Shown here: positions 21,830 through 34,028 of the stretch, piece by piece
How the letters are laid out: each line of letters begins with the position of its first letter
Position numbering within the stretch: position 1 is the stretch's first letter
Assembly: GCA_018881555.1 (NCBI GenBank)
Contig: JACAXG010000166.1
Span: 1,242,956 to 1,306,955 of the forward strand
Direction of reading: 5' to 3'
DNA: 64,000 nt
Source of the DNA: Amblyornis subalaris
Taxonomy: Eukaryota > Chordata > Aves > Passeriformes > Ptilonorhynchidae
Position numbers and translations under genes: made by a program
Notes under the pieces: generated by a model
Seen by the model: only the letters and a program-made list of their open reading frames with translations
Told to the model about the DNA's origin: nothing
The model's database searches: none

Positions 21830-22099
21830 CCACTGCTCTCCACGGGCCCCGCCCCTGCATGGCGTCACGCGGCTCGCCCCGCCCCCTCCATGGCGCCGCT
21901 CAACTCCCGCCCCCCTCCGTGGCGTCACTCTCGGCGCGCTGCCTGCCGGGAGGCGAGTGGCAGGCCCGCGGCGCGTTCCCAGCGTGCCCCGCGGGACCCG
22001 TTGCGCCTCCCCCGCGGTGGCGGCGCGGCCCAAACCCGTCCCGGCCTTTCCCGGCCCTTCCCTTCCCGTCCCGGAGCTCCCGGCGGGAACCGCCCCGCC
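21830..22099 (+). promoter_or_regulatory. ZC3H15 CpG-island promoter with ~30-bp triplicated element
   Basis: CpG-dense sequence directly precedes the ZC3H15 ATG and continues into intron 1. Three near-tandem modules start at 21,847, 21,877 and 21,907. Each contains a GC box (CCCCGCCCC-like) followed by (A/G)TGGCG; two carry GGCGTCAC, a CRE/ATF-like half site. Sp1 and ATF/CREB binding is inferred from motif shape. No TATA box is seen, as expected for a housekeeping gene. The TSS is not determined. If it lies upstream of 21,859, in-frame or overlapping upstream ATGs at 21,859 and 21,890 would be in the 5' UTR. Confidence 0.7.
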
Positions 22100-22177
22100 A
22101 TGCCCCCCAAGAAGCAGCAGCAGCCGGCGGGGGGCAGCAAGAAGGCGGACCAGAAGAAGAAGGAGAAGATCATCGAG
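22100..22177 (+). CDS. ZC3H15: ZC3H15 coding exon 1
   Basis: Encodes residues 1-26, a basic K-rich leader. The donor is GAG|GTGAGG, phase 0. The exon is short and lies inside the CpG island. Confidence 0.95.
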
Positions 22178-25100
22178 GTGAGGAGGCCCAGGCCGCCGCT
22201 CTCCCGCCGCGGCCTCTCGCTGGGCCCTGCCGCTCCCTGCGTCTTCCCGGCTGGAGCGCCCGAGGGAATGGTCACAGAGCCAAAGCCTCTGTGTTCCCGG
22301 GGATGCACTGGGCGGGTGCCACAACCCAGCCGGCTTCCCCTCGTTCATGGGCCGAGCTGTGTTTGGGCTGATCGTGGTCTGACAACACAGCTCTGCCTTC
22401 TTTTTTTTTCGCCCTTTCCCATATTCATCCTGGTGCCCTGTTGTCCGTGTATTCCCAGAGTCCGGCTCGCTGGGCTGTAGGTTTGCGCTCTTGGGGCTTG
22501 GACCAGATGATCTCCAGAGGTTCCTTCCAACCTTAATGAGCTTTTGATTCCTCACTCTGTTTAAAACGCGAGCGTGGTGTGTTTTGCGGGGGATTTTGTT
22601 ACAATTTGACCCATGCGACCAGATTTTAAAAAAAGTAACCTGCTGGAGGGGTGCGTGTATGTGTTAGTTTTTAGGACAGTCACACCAACCTTCTGCTAAC
22701 AAAACAATTTATGCTGAGAGTACAAGCAGAGCAATTACAGAAAATTCAATATTTGCCTGAATTTATTGCCATGAAAGAGGCTGCTCAGCTGTTCATGTGG
22801 AATATCCGTGTGAGTGTTCTTTTAAATCTGAGGCTGCAGAATCTCATTTCCGTGTTTTTTGGAAAGGTCAGGTTAGAGCAGTTTTGTGTTCTCCTGGCGT
22901 TGGAGTTCCTGAGGTCCTTCTGAATCTAGCTGCCCCAGAAAAATTCTTGGTTTTATTCCAAAGAAATGTAGCTAAAAGGGGAAAAGCTTGTATTGATTGT
23001 TAACAATAATTTACTATATAAATCAAATACACAGGGATTATATTTTCCATGCAGTATTTACAGTGGAAATCAAGTGTGTAAATGGTTAGATTTTCTTACC
23101 CAGCTAATTGTTTTGGCTTCTCCAGTTAGCACTAAGTCACAAAGAAGCTGCTGTTCATAGGGAACATGTTGTAAGTGAAAACAGGGTAAGTCTGGAAACT
23201 CGGAGATGTTTATTTTGTAATAGGCTTTTGATTTGTTAAGGCTTCCAAAAATATATTTGAACTGAGGTATTATCCCTGCACGGACATCTGTTATGTTCAA
23301 GGAAGAAAATCTTGGTGTCAAATCTAATGGATGTGATTTTAGTACAGGTATTTCAATTACAAAAACCAATTTCTGTCTCAGGTACTCATGTAAAAGTGAG
23401 CTGTTTTTTGTTTGTTTGTTTTTGAGAAATTTTTAATAGATTTGATACAGAAACCTGTCCTTAACAGTAAAACTGAAGATGTAGAGGAAGAATTGGCTCA
23501 GGCAGTAAACAGAAACTTCTGGCAGTGGAGTTTAGGAAGTAGAGACACCTGTCTGGACTTGCTATAGGGTAAAGACTTAACTTGGAATTAATAGTTAGAA
23601 AATGAAAAGCTTCAAATACTTGACAATATCAAGTAATGTGTTACATGTGGTAATAGTCATCTGTGTATATATATATCGCATTTGGATGTGAAAACTTGAA
23701 GATAGAAGTAATAAGTAATTTCTGGTAGAAAAAAAAGCAGTAGCTATGGCTAACCAGTCATCATATTTTTCTCAGATGTTCCTTGGGTAGTCTCCAAAAA
23801 CATCTTGTCCTGTTGCCTTGAGAGGCCTGAGAAGGCTGTGTATGCATTCACACTGATACTGGCGCGCGAGGAGGTCTGGTGATAAAAGCAAGAGCTCTCA
23901 CAAAGGCCACATTCAGGAGGTTGTTGTGAAAAACCACTTCTGAAGATCATACGAGGAGTCTAAGTCGTGTCCATACTGTTTCTTGGATTGCTTGCAGAGA
24001 AAATAATCCATGTTTCACTGAAAACCTAGGAAGAGTGGGAAGGGTGGAGTTTTTGTTGTTTTGTTTGGTTTTCTTGTTTGGGGTTTTTTTAAATTAATAT
24101 GGCTGTTTATCTCTTGGTTTAGGACAAAACGTTTGGCCTAAAGAATAAAAAAGGTGCAAAGCAGCAGAAATTTATCAAGGCTGTGACTCACCAGGTTAAG
24201 TTTGGTCAGCAGAATCCACGTCAGGTAAGCATTTATTGTGGAATGTTTTNCCACTGTATAGTCAAATCATTTTCTGCTGTACATACAGATGGTCATGTAC
24301 TGAAGGAGAAGAAGTTTGAACTGTTTGTTCCTTTCCTCATGTGTTGTGACTGGCACAGATCTAACTAATAGTTGTCTTGCAAAGCTTGTCTAGCTGAAAA
24401 TTATGTACCTGTGTAAAAGTAGTGCAGAGCATGGGGGTTTGTTGGATTTTGGTTTGTTTGTTTGGCTTTTGTTGTGTAAGAACAACTGCATCCCATCCAA
24501 ACTCAACTAATAAGGGTGAGCATTTGTCTACATAGTATTCTGATAGTAACATAATTNAGGTATACCTGAAATTAAATTGTAGATAATGGCTGTCAGCAAA
24601 GTACAGTTGTAGCTTCTTTCCCTTTTTTCTCTTTAATTCCCACTTTATCTGAGAAATACTGAGCAATTAAAATTAACAGTAGTTGTTACTAAAACTGAAA
24701 CTGGGGGAAGATAAAAGTATTACAGCTGTATGTGCTTGTTCTTCTACTTACAGAAATATTTAATAGAATTTTAAGTGGAAACAAGTCTGTCAAGTCTACA
24801 TCTGTTTGGTGACCTCTTTGGTTAAAGAAACTGAGATTTTGAGCCACTGTTTGCAACTTTGCTCTTCTATATGATGAAATAAAATGAGATGCAATGTTTA
24901 GATTATACTTAATCAGAAAGTATGGATTTAATGGAAATGGTCCAGGTTTCTTATTCCTACAGTGCTAAGGAGGCTAGTTGTTAGTTGCTTCCACAGCTTT
25001 CTGTTCTATGAATAAGCATGTAAAATAACATTTGCATCAGCTAAATTCATGATGTCATGATACATACCTTGCATAACAAGGATGAACTAACAGATGGCAA

Positions 25101-28100
25101 GCACAGCTTGAAAAGTGAAGTTGATATTTGGGTCATTAGATCAAATAATTTTTTGTCATGGAAAAGACTCCTTGATGTCACTTCAAAAACATTGGTGTTA
25201 TTCAAACCGTTCTTAAACTTGTGTCTGAAATTCTTGGATCTGTGGCATACCAGTATGTATATTAGCCAGCCTAAAATAATGCAATTCTCAAATGCTGTTA
25301 GCTGTTGACTGTCAGAAACAAATTTTTAAGCCTGATGATACCTTTCTTACCTTATGAAAGAGCTTTCAGTTAGGGTTGTACCTGAGAAAGAACGAACTTT
25401 TTAAAGCAATTTTCCTTGTCATGAGATGAGAATGGAAATGGTATCAAAGTTTTAGCTTTGGTGGTGGGTTTTTATTATTATTTATTTATTTGGTTGGTTG
25501 TTTTTGTTTCTTTGTATTTTTTGTGTCTTTGGGTTTTAGGGGTTTTGTTTGGGATTTTTTGGTTTGTTGGGGTTTTTTTTAAGACAAGCTTCATCTTCAT
25601 GCTTTTAGAACNCTGGGGTGAAACAAAAGCATTCTTAAAGTACTTCTGTCTGTAGTTGACATATGTGGGCCTGCATATTATATAAAATAGCATTTGTGAA
25701 CTTTTACTGACCAAGCTGCTAATTCTCTTCTAAAACAATTCGGTGTATTTTTGCCAAATTCACCCTAAAACCAAAACTCCTATTTTAATATTACACTTTA
25801 TTTTATTAAATACTACCCCACATACTTGTACAGTGGTGTTAGTGTCACTAGCTTGCTGTAAGGATAAGAGCCAAATCATGACGGAATCCTTAAGGGTAGA
25901 GAAGACCTNCAAGATCATCGAGTCCAGCCATTAACTCAGCACTGCCATGTTCACCACTAAACCATGTTCCCAAGTGCCACATCCACACATTTTTTAACAC
26001 TTCTGGAGATAGTGACTCCAGCAGTTCCCTGAGCAGCCTGTTCCAATGCTTGACCCACCCTATCAGTGATGAAATTTTTCCTAAAATCCCNTCTAAACAT
26101 CACCTGATGTAATGTGATTATCCTGTCACTTGTTACCTTGGAAAAGAGATGGACTCCCCCACCTCGCTACAACCTCCTTTCCTATCTAATCTAATAGTGT
26201 TGCTCCCATGACCTTTTTCATCTGTTTTCATCCCACTCTGGTACAGATACAGGCATTCTTTGGCTTATCCAAAAAAGGGTAAGGCAGAGTCAGGTTTTTT
26301 CTCCTTATACACCAACATTTCATTACCTAAGTGAGCTTGTTTTCTGGTCTTTAGGCCCTAGTTAGCAACTCAACATTCATATCTTGAGTTGATCTAAATT
26401 GAAATAATGTTCTAAAAGCAATTCCCAACTGCTATGGACAAATTTCCTGGATTGCTACCAGTATAGATGAGGAGAAAGAGCACAGCAGCATGTAGGGAAC
26501 TAAAGAGAAGAGAGGCTTTTTTGGCGGTGATCTGGAAGTAGCTGCACTGAGTAGTTGCACTGCAAAAGAATGTGTAGTTTCAATGCCTCTCATTGGATTT
26601 CCTACCTGTAAAGGTGCAGTAGAGGTCACTGTGGCACTCAAGGTACCTGCCAGCATCTCTCCTAGGTGGCAGAGTTGCAATCCCTCCTGTGGGACAGGTC
26701 AGTGTCAATAAAGGGGGACCGGCTGCACATACAAGGGCAGCAATTCTGAGCCTTCCAGGNGTTGCAGGTTCTTTCCTTCCTGCCCTTGTCAACTCATTTA
26801 GAATAATTGAATATTTTAACGTGCAGTTCTTGTGAAGTGAGTCCTGGCATTCTAATTTTATATTTAAAACTCCGAATTCGGTGTCATTATAGGTTGCTCA
26901 ATCAGAAAGTGAGAAGAAATTAAAGAAAGAAGATAAGAAAAAGGAATTACAAGAATTAAATGAGCTCTTCAAGCCTGTGGTTGCTGCACAGAAAATTAGC
27001 AAAGGTATGACTAACTTATTTCTCTTCAATTACATTCTCTTATTCATCTAGCTACTTGAGGTAACATAACCCTTTAAAAACACCCATTGATATTTTAATA
27101 AAGTAGGCGTTTCCTTCTCCATCTAGTTTACCAAGTAGTTTGTCAGTCATGATTTGACATTTTTTTGGAAAGTCCTCTGGGGTCAGTAGATTATTAGAAT
27201 ATCAAAAGCTACATTGATGGTATCAGGACAGCTGAAGATACTTTCCAGATTCATCAGTTAGATGTTTCTGGATGTGTGGCATTAATTCTGTGTGTGTGTG
27301 ATGGTATTTGTTTAAAATAGCCTGTCTCCCAGGGAAGTGTGAACATCCAGGTATTGCAAAGAATATAAGATCATCACTATTGTCTTCGCAGAAAAGTTGT
27401 ACTCAAATCAGAACAGTAAAAACTTTCCAGTTACTTGTATCCGATCTCACAACAGTAGCGCTTTGTTTTGGTCTGTCTTGAGGTTGGTTATTGAACAAAC
27501 TAATTTTGTGATGTTACCAAGTTTTTACTTACTAATCTTCTGGAGTTTATGTACTTACCTGCAATAATTTTTGACAAAAGAAGTGTGATTTCCATATATA
27601 TTTAAAGCAAACCTGATCTTTACTCATTGTAGCACTGATCAGGAACAAAGGGCACTTTTCTGTTTGTGATCTGCAGCTTTCTGTATCAGCTTTCTATAAA
27701 TAAAGTAGCTTTTGACTTGAAGTTACACCAAAAGACTAGTATTGTCCGGATTCTTAGATTACATTTTAAACAGGTTGTATACTGTACAACAGTATGTTGT
27801 ACATACTCGAGTCCCTGTGAGTCAACAAGAGTGAAAGCATCAAGTGAAAAACTAGAGCTTAAAATCTTACATGAGCACTTAATTTATATTCCAAGTAAAG
27901 TATTTCTGATTTAGTCATGTCTTATAAATACATTTCTACCTGCTTCTTTCATTGCTTTTCTAAAGGATCTCCTAATGGTCAAATAATTCTTTAGTGAGAT
28001 GATTTTTACTTAAACTGTAGTTAGGGTGATTGGAGAGTTCATACTAGAATAACAGTTGCTTATTTTGGGGTCTCTGATGAGCCATTTTCTTTCTATTATT

Positions 28101-31100
28101 AAAGGAAGAAAGTGGTTTGAGTGAGTGTGGCTTTAGTTATTGTAATTTATTGTAGTGTGTTGGTGATCTCTTGGGGAAAGGCTGACATCCAGAAGATTCT
28201 TTACTGTGTACTAGAGGCAAGAATAGCTTAATGTATAGCGAAGAAGTTGCAGAGTGATCTCTCCTACATATTGTAATGTAGGAATGAATAATGCTCAGGT
28301 ACACTGCTGTTGCACATTCCTTTAAATAGTAAAGTGCCAGTTTTGACACTTAATGTAAATAACATGCGATAAAAGTAAATTTGACATGTTCAGGACNTGA
28401 ATAGTGTACTTCCCATAAACAAAGTAACTAACTTTTATTTTAAAAACATGTTTTCATTCTCTACAAATCCTTAATATTGTTCTCAGAATTTCTAATATAT
28501 AGCTTTTGCTTAAAAATGGTATTAAAATACAAAAACTTTCTTCACTCAGGTGCTGACCCCAAATCTGTAGTCTGTGCTTTCTTCAAGCAAGGACAGTGCA
28601 CTAAAGGAGACAAGTGCAAGTTTTCTCATGATTTGTCTCTGGAAAGGAAGTGTGAAAAACGAAGTGTCTACATTGATGCAAGAGATGAAGACCTTGAAAA
28701 AGGTATAATAATTTCAGGAAATTGCTGTCAAGATATTCTGATTCTGAAACTGGAATTTTAAGATTAAGTCTTCTGTGTTGTGGTTATGATCCTGAAGATC
28801 CTGGTCAGTGACTAAGGCAACTCATTCCACTACATTCAAAGTTCTGAATGACACTGAAACTTTTTCAAAGTGTGCTCACAAGTGTTCATTAGACCTTATT
28901 TAGAAAAAGAAGTATGACCTAGTGATACTGAATGGTGGTTTTTCAGTTGTGCAGTGTCAGGTATTATGTCATACAAGTAGCAAGTTCTAGAGTATTTCAT
29001 CTTTCTTACAGTTGCTGTTTTCCTGTAAGTCCTGTAAAAGGGAAGTGCAAAAGGAGGGAGTGGAATGAGCAACCAGAGTTTTCTTCCAGAATTGCTACTA
29101 GTGTTTGCCCAAACGTGCACAGTTCTAGAATTAGGGATACTTCGGAATTTTTTCTGTGACTTTCTCTCCCCAGATCATTTGTTGGCTGAGTACTCTAGGT
29201 TTTACTTTTATTTAGCAGGGATTAGAGATTTTATAGAACTTATTTTTTTTACAATTCCTCACATCTCAGTCTTTATTTGAATTTTAGCCTCTGTCATCCT
29301 AAACATATATGATGGGATCCCACAGATTCACTACTGCTGTTGTCATTGGTGATCCTTCTTCTTTTTATGGAACCTTCTTGTAACTTTTAACTTTACGCAG
29401 ATAATTTGGTATTATCTCTTTTGATCCTAAAGTTATATAATTTGTATTTCTGGATGTTACCTTCCAACCTTCTCTTTTATTCAATTGTCTTCTTCTTTTC
29501 CCTTGTTCACACTCAGTACTATACAGGTGTAATGACACATTGAGTGTTTAACTAAAACATACTTTATGCATTTCAAAGTACAAATTTCTGGGGCTTTTGA
29601 GGTAATTGTCTTGAGTGGCATAGGAGAGTTTGAAAACTTTATTTTAAGAAACTGAATTTCTTTTCCATTGTATAAGCTAATTATAAGAATTGCATATTGA
29701 AACTGTTACTGGGTGGAAAAGCAGCTTGCTGGCAGTGTTAGTATTTGGAATTTTTTGTGAAACTATCTGTTGTCTTTTTCTAGATACAATGGACAACTGG
29801 GATGAGAAGAAGCTGGAAGAAGTGGTGAACAAGAAGCATGGTGAGGCGGAAAAGAAAAAACCCAAAACCCAAATAGTATGTCTTTTTTTTTTTTTTTTTT
29901 TAATTGAGCTNTAGTAGGGGGAATTAATTCTGGCATTAGATGTGTTTATCATTATGTAAAAATTTTGAATGGAATATTACAATATTCTGGGTAGGTGGCT
30001 CAGCTGATAGTATTTCTAGTAATATATTTAAAAATTAAAAAGCCAAAAACACCAAGAAAACCACAACCCAACAGCTCTTTTCAGTCCATTAAGTGTTTTA
30101 TCATATAAATTACAAATGGATAGTAGGGGAAGTGCTTTATAGCTGAAGGACTCAGTAGTCCGTATCCATTAGTCCATATCTAATGCATCCTAATTGCTTA
30201 GAAGGTCCAAGTAGTGTGCTTAGTGAAGTCTGTTATTGCGGTGACTGCCATATATATTGGCCTATTTAAGTACTGGGTGACATACAAGCATTGGAAGTTT
30301 GAAAATTTTCTCCTTTAAGTTAGAATTTATAATTGAGAGTCATTTGTAATTCCTGGGCTCTAAGTTCAACAATATTCTTTAGTTTTGTGCCAGATGGCAT
30401 GATGCGTTGATCCCTTTTTCATTCTTTGGGACTGTTTCACCTCATTTTCAATACCAAGTAATTAAATAGTCCATTGATACTGCCTAAATCTGCAAAAGTT
30501 AAATATTGCTATGGCTAAATATGAACTACGAATTGCTTGTTAAAGGTCCCAGAATGGCATCTTTACCTCAGGATCATGAGCTGGAAGGTTTAACATCTGA
30601 GGCAGATGCAATTTATTTTGTTTAAAACTGCACCAGTGCTGGTGAGCAGGAAGAGATGTGCTGCTGGTTTCATGGTAGTGCACAGTTGTTAGTCTTCTGT
30701 GATCTTGCCTTTTTAAATTGGGATCATACTGGGGGGAAAAAGCTGTTGACTACANGAGTTTTAGATAATCAGTTGCACTACTTTTTAGTAGCAATGCATT
30801 TCACATGTTCCTTCTGTTTTGAGCACAGCTGACTTGGAGTTATTGAACTTCTGACATGTAGTGTAAAATGCTTGTTTTATACAGGTCTGCAAATATTTCC
30901 TTGATGCTATTGAAAACAACAAATATGGATGGTTTTGGGTCTGTCCAGGTGGAGGAGACAACTGTATGTATCGCCATGCTCTCCCTCCAGGCTTTGTATT
31001 AAAAAAAGACAAAAAGAAGGAAGAAAAGCAAGATGAAATTTCTTTAGAAGATCTAATAGAAAAAGAGGTAAAGTTGTCAGACAGGTACCTTTTGGTGGTA

Positions 31101-34028
31101 GTTGTTTTTGTTGCTCTGAAGAGGTACATGTAAAAAATTTTCTCGTTTATAATAAAAAACTATTAGATGTTTTTAGAGCTATATGAGCTAGGGCAAAGGA
31201 TACGTAGTATTGATTCATGTTTTTGTTTGGAAACTATTACCTAGTGAATAGAATTAACTATAGCTGCTTACTTAGTGCAGCTGTTGCTTATTCTTTTTTA
31301 GGAGGCTTCTAGTTCTTAACTACTATTTCTCATTTATCTATTGCAACTGCTTTTGTGGCTTTTCTCATCCCCAGCTCACTGTCTCCTTAGTTCTCCCTTA
31401 ACTTTCTAATGAGGAAGCAACACCATGAGAACAAGGCCTTCCGAAGATGTTGCTGCTCTGGTTCTTTCTGTCACCATTGCTTGGCAGTGTCAGTTGGAGG
31501 ATAACTGAGCTATTATTTCCTCCTCCACTTTTCCTATTAATTTTCATGTCAACTCATCTCACTAACTGGAAAATCGCATATTGAGTCAAATGTTAAGATG
31601 ATGATGCATGTTTAACAGTGTAAAAGTCAGGAGGGAATTTGAAAGAAATGTTTTCAATTAGTTTCTGGAAAAGAGTACTTAAATCTCCAATTTGTTACGG
31701 CCTTTGGAAAGAGTTTCTAGCATTAATCACTCTCTTTCCTTGACAGCGTGCTGCCTTAGGACCAAATGTTACCAAAATTACTCTAGAGTGTTTTATTGCA
31801 TGGAAGAGAAGAAAAAGACAAGAAAAAATTGATAAAGCTGAGCAAGATATGGAGAGAAGGAAAGCAGATTTTAAAGCTGGCAAAGCATTAGTGGTAAGTT
31901 TTACAATCAAATTCTTAATGTAAGAAGANCGAGTAAATAAAGTTTTGTAATAAGGTAGCTGGCCTAGAATTGCTTTGCTTATTTTTGTGTGTCATTTTCT
32001 TTTCCTTGCTTTTTTGTGGTTTGGTTTTTGTTTGTTTTTTTTTTTTTAAGCAGTATAAATTCCATGAAGCGATAACTGAAGTTTCTTTTTCTCTGACCAG
32101 ATTAGTGGACGTGAAGTATTTGAGTTCCGACCAGAGTTGGTTGATGCAGATGATGAAGAAGCAGATGACACCCGTTATGTTCAAGGAGTGGGAGATGATG
32201 ATGAGGTAAAAAAACAGGATTAAATCAAGGAATATTTCAACTGCATTCAAGTTTGGAAACTTTCAATTTGAGAGCCCTTACAGTGAAATTAATAAGCTTG
32301 GTTCTTAATTTAATACTGCCACAGAGTATATTTTATCAGAAGGTTCATGTTGAAGGTGAAAAGTGTTGTAGAAATCTTGCAGAAGTGAGGATTTTTGTGG
32401 AAAAGTAATTCATGTAGACCATCTTGGTTTATTTTTCAGATGGAAGACCCTGTGTGCATAAATGATGTAGATTTGAACCTGTATGTCCCCAAGGCAGTAG
32501 AGGAGACCGGTATTACAGTGGCTAGTCCTGAGCGATTCAGCACATACACTTCAGTAGAAAAAGATGGTAAGTTATTTTTTTTCCAGCCTGTTTTCATAAT
32601 TGCTTATCCAGACTTGCATGTTAATCAGGTACTTCCAATTTAACTAATAGAAGTCTGCATGAATTTCAAATAAAGTAGCTTCTTCGTAGTTTCTGCCCTG
32701 TTTTGAAAGACAGGTCTGCCAAGGAAAGCAGGAAACCTTCCTGGAATAGAGAGGATGACCCCCCTCCCTCCAAATTACTATACCCTTGAAACTACGAGTA
32801 GCTCTCAGGCAGAAATGTGGGAAAAAAGAATAACAGTTTTTTACTAGGATTATATATCTATATATATAAGACGACAGATAAACAGCAACAATAAGAGAAC
32901 ACACAAACCAGTAACAGTCCTCTTTGTCGTTGGGTGAGTCTCTGTTGGGGCAGAGAGGCTGCGGTGACTCCGCCGCGACTGCAGGGGGCGCTGTGGCGCG
33001 AGCGCGGCGACCTCGCCACGCAGCAGTGGCGGCTCCGGCGAGCGGGAGAGGGGCGATCGCTCCCGGTGCGAACTCACGGGGCAGCAGCCCGGCTCGGCAC
33101 CAACCTCGGCAGCGGGCAGCGAGCAGCGCAGGCAGGCAGGGTTGACTGGGGAGCGATGGACCTCGGTGTCACCCACCGAGGGGCCAGCAGAAGGCAGGAA
33201 CAGCAGAGACGAGTAGGCCCAGGCGCCGACAGAGCGTAGCGCNGTCGCCTGTGCCGGGGCGGGACCCCCGCGGAGACATCACAGTGTATCCGTGCTCTGG
33301 AGCAAGCCGGCGGAGACGTTGCGGTGTGGCGGTGTTCCCGGAGCAGAGCCGGCACTCCGCTGCAGACACGACCGTCCTCGCCGAGCGGGGAAGAGAGCGA
33401 GCCCGGCCTCCGCCCCCTCTCCCCAGCGTCTCCAAGTCCCCTCACCTCTCGTGATGATAAGCTCCNGCCTCTGGGGAAACAATGCCCTGGCCAACACTCC
33501 CAGCTCTTGTTTCTTTAACTGGGGAAATTATCGTGGCGTGTGGGTTGGGCAGGCAATCCCTTTTGTCCTTAAGTATTGCCCATTCTGGGTGATCGTTGTG
33601 GCATGGGGGTGGGTAGGCAACTTTATTTGTTCTTAAGAATCGCCCATTAGTTCCCGGCCAACCCCTCGCCGCCCACACAGGTGTCCCTGCTAGATGGGGG
33701 AAAAAAAAAAAATTAATTTGTCGAACCCGTAACAGTTTCAAAACTTGAAAGCATGTTTGGTAGGATTGTGAATTCAATCGGTGATTTAAGAGACTTGTGA
33801 CACTGAAATGCCTAAGAATTATGTTTATTTTCAGATAACAAATTAAGTGAAGCTTCTGGTGGTGTTATAAACAACAGCGAGCAAAATGATTTAGAGGAAG
33901 ATAATGATGGAGATGAGGCATTGGAAAATGGAGTAATTGATGCAGTTCCAGTTGATGAAAATCTCTTTACTGGAGAGGACTTGGATGAACTAGAAGAAGA
34001 ACTAAACACTCTTGATTTAGAAGAATGA
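22100..34028 (+). CDS. ZC3H15: Zinc finger CCCH domain-containing protein 15 (DFRP1), complete
   Basis: Ten exons: 22100-22177, 24123-24224, 26893-27004, 28550-28702, 29784-29875, 30885-31067, 31747-31893, 32101-32205, 32440-32566, 33835-34028. All have AG/GT borders with consistent phase, giving 1293 nt (430 aa), close to the roughly 426 aa of the mammalian protein. The lysine-rich N terminus begins [24 protein letters not shown] finger 1 is C106-X7-C114-X5-C120-X3-H124. Finger 2 uses C181, C199, C206 and H210. Residues about 241-310 ([17 protein letters not shown], then [20 protein letters not shown]) are the DFRP region that in the known protein binds and stabilises the GTPase DRG1 in the cytoplasm, on ribosomes. 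The C terminus is acidic. The start follows CCGCC and is the only reasonable ATG. Expression is expected to be broad from the CpG promoter. No frame damage is seen. Confidence 0.97.
22480..22552 (+). mobile_element. CR1 3'-end fragment in ZC3H15 intron 1
   Basis: GACCAGATGATCTCCAGAGG followed by TTCCTTCCAACCTTAATGAG matches the sense CR1 3' tail. It is short and diverged. Confidence 0.6.
24123..24224 (+). CDS. ZC3H15: ZC3H15 coding exon 2
   Basis: Residues 27-60, [17 protein letters not shown] onward; acceptor TTGGTTTAG, donor CAG|GTAAGC, phase 0 to 0. Basic and highly conserved in the family. Confidence 0.95.
25456..25582. repeat. T/G-rich low-complexity tract in intron 2
   Basis: TTATTATTATTTATTTATTT and GGTTTGTTGGGGTTTTTTTT-type runs occur over about 125 bp. 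The open frames across it are compositional artefacts. Confidence 0.7.
25885..26200 (-). mobile_element. CR1 LINE fragment in ZC3H15 intron 2
   Basis: Antisense CR1 landmarks appear in order: AAGATCATCGAGTCCAGCC, CCATGTTCACCACTAAACCA, CAGTTCCCTGAGCAGCCTGT, TGTCACTTGTTACC and CTCGCTACAACCTCCTTTC. Moderately diverged. Confidence 0.8.
26893..27004 (+). CDS. ZC3H15: ZC3H15 coding exon 3
   Basis: Residues 61-97 plus one base, [20 protein letters not shown] onward; charged, probably coiled-coil. Acceptor ATTATAG, donor AAAG|GTATGA, ends in phase 1. Confidence 0.95.
28550..28702 (+). CDS. ZC3H15: ZC3H15 coding exon 4 (CCCH finger 1)
   Basis: Encodes the first zinc finger, [19 protein letters not shown], with all four ligands (C-X7-C-X5-C-X3-H) intact, then a basic linker to residue 148. 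Acceptor TTCACTCAG, donor AAAAAG|GTATAA. Confidence 0.96.
29784..29875 (+). CDS. ZC3H15: ZC3H15 coding exon 5
   Basis: Residues 149-179, [19 protein letters not shown] onward. It ends CAAATA|GTATGT, a weaker donor without a final G, and is followed within 5 bases by a poly-T run (29,881-29,902). Confidence 0.94.
30885..31067 (+). CDS. ZC3H15: ZC3H15 coding exon 6 (CCCH finger 2)
   Basis: Residues 180-240 include [18 protein letters not shown], the second finger with C199, C206 and H210 and the distal C181. A lysine-rich helix follows. Phase 0 to 0; donor GAG|GTAAAG. Confidence 0.96.
31747..31893 (+). CDS. ZC3H15: ZC3H15 coding exon 7 (start of DRG1-binding region)
   Basis: Residues 241-289: [20 protein letters not shown], then a long basic helix [19 protein letters not shown]. 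This is the conserved DFRP segment. Acceptor CTTGACAG, donor GTG|GTAAGT. Confidence 0.96.
32101..32205 (+). CDS. ZC3H15: ZC3H15 coding exon 8
   Basis: Residues 290-324: [20 protein letters not shown], then [14 protein letters not shown]. This completes the DFRP core and begins the acidic tail. Acceptor CTGACCAG, donor GAG|GTAAAA. Confidence 0.95.
32440..32566 (+). CDS. ZC3H15: ZC3H15 coding exon 9
   Basis: Residues 325-366 plus one base: [20 protein letters not shown] onward. Acceptor ATTTTTCAG, donor GATG|GTAAGT. Confidence 0.95.
32655..33734. mobile_element. LTR-like, CpG-rich insertion in ZC3H15 intron 9
   Basis: A block unlike the surrounding AT-rich intron has three parts. A left part contains TATATATCTATATATATAAG (about 32,853-32,872). 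A very GC/CpG-rich centre covers about 32,940-33,470. A right part holds two direct repeats of about 65 bp (GGGTTGGGCAGGCA... at 33,548 and GGGTGGGTAGGCAA at 33,608, each followed by ...CTTAAG...GCCCATT). A poly-A run follows, and the block ends GAACCCGTAACA at 33,734. This architecture fits an endogenous retroviral LTR. Termini and a target-site duplication could not be fixed. It ends 100 bp before the last exon. No coding sequence is preserved. Confidence 0.55.
33835..34028 (+). CDS. ZC3H15: ZC3H15 terminal coding exon 10
   Basis: Residues 367-430 and stop TGA at 34,026-34,028: an acidic tail ending [15 protein letters not shown]. Acceptor TTTATTTTCAG. Confidence 0.96.

Noticed and set aside
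21859..22371. 170-codon frame starting in the ZC3H15 promoter
   Set aside because: Overlaps ZC3H15 exon 1 in another frame and reads into intron 1; at most an upstream ORF if the TSS is far 5'.
25458..25655. Hydrophobic 65-codon frame resembling a membrane protein
   Set aside because: Produced by the T/G-rich low-complexity tract in ZC3H15 intron 2.
32850..33445. Several frames in the CpG-rich block of intron 9
   Set aside because: They fall in the LTR-like insertion, are open in several frames at once and have no recognised domain.
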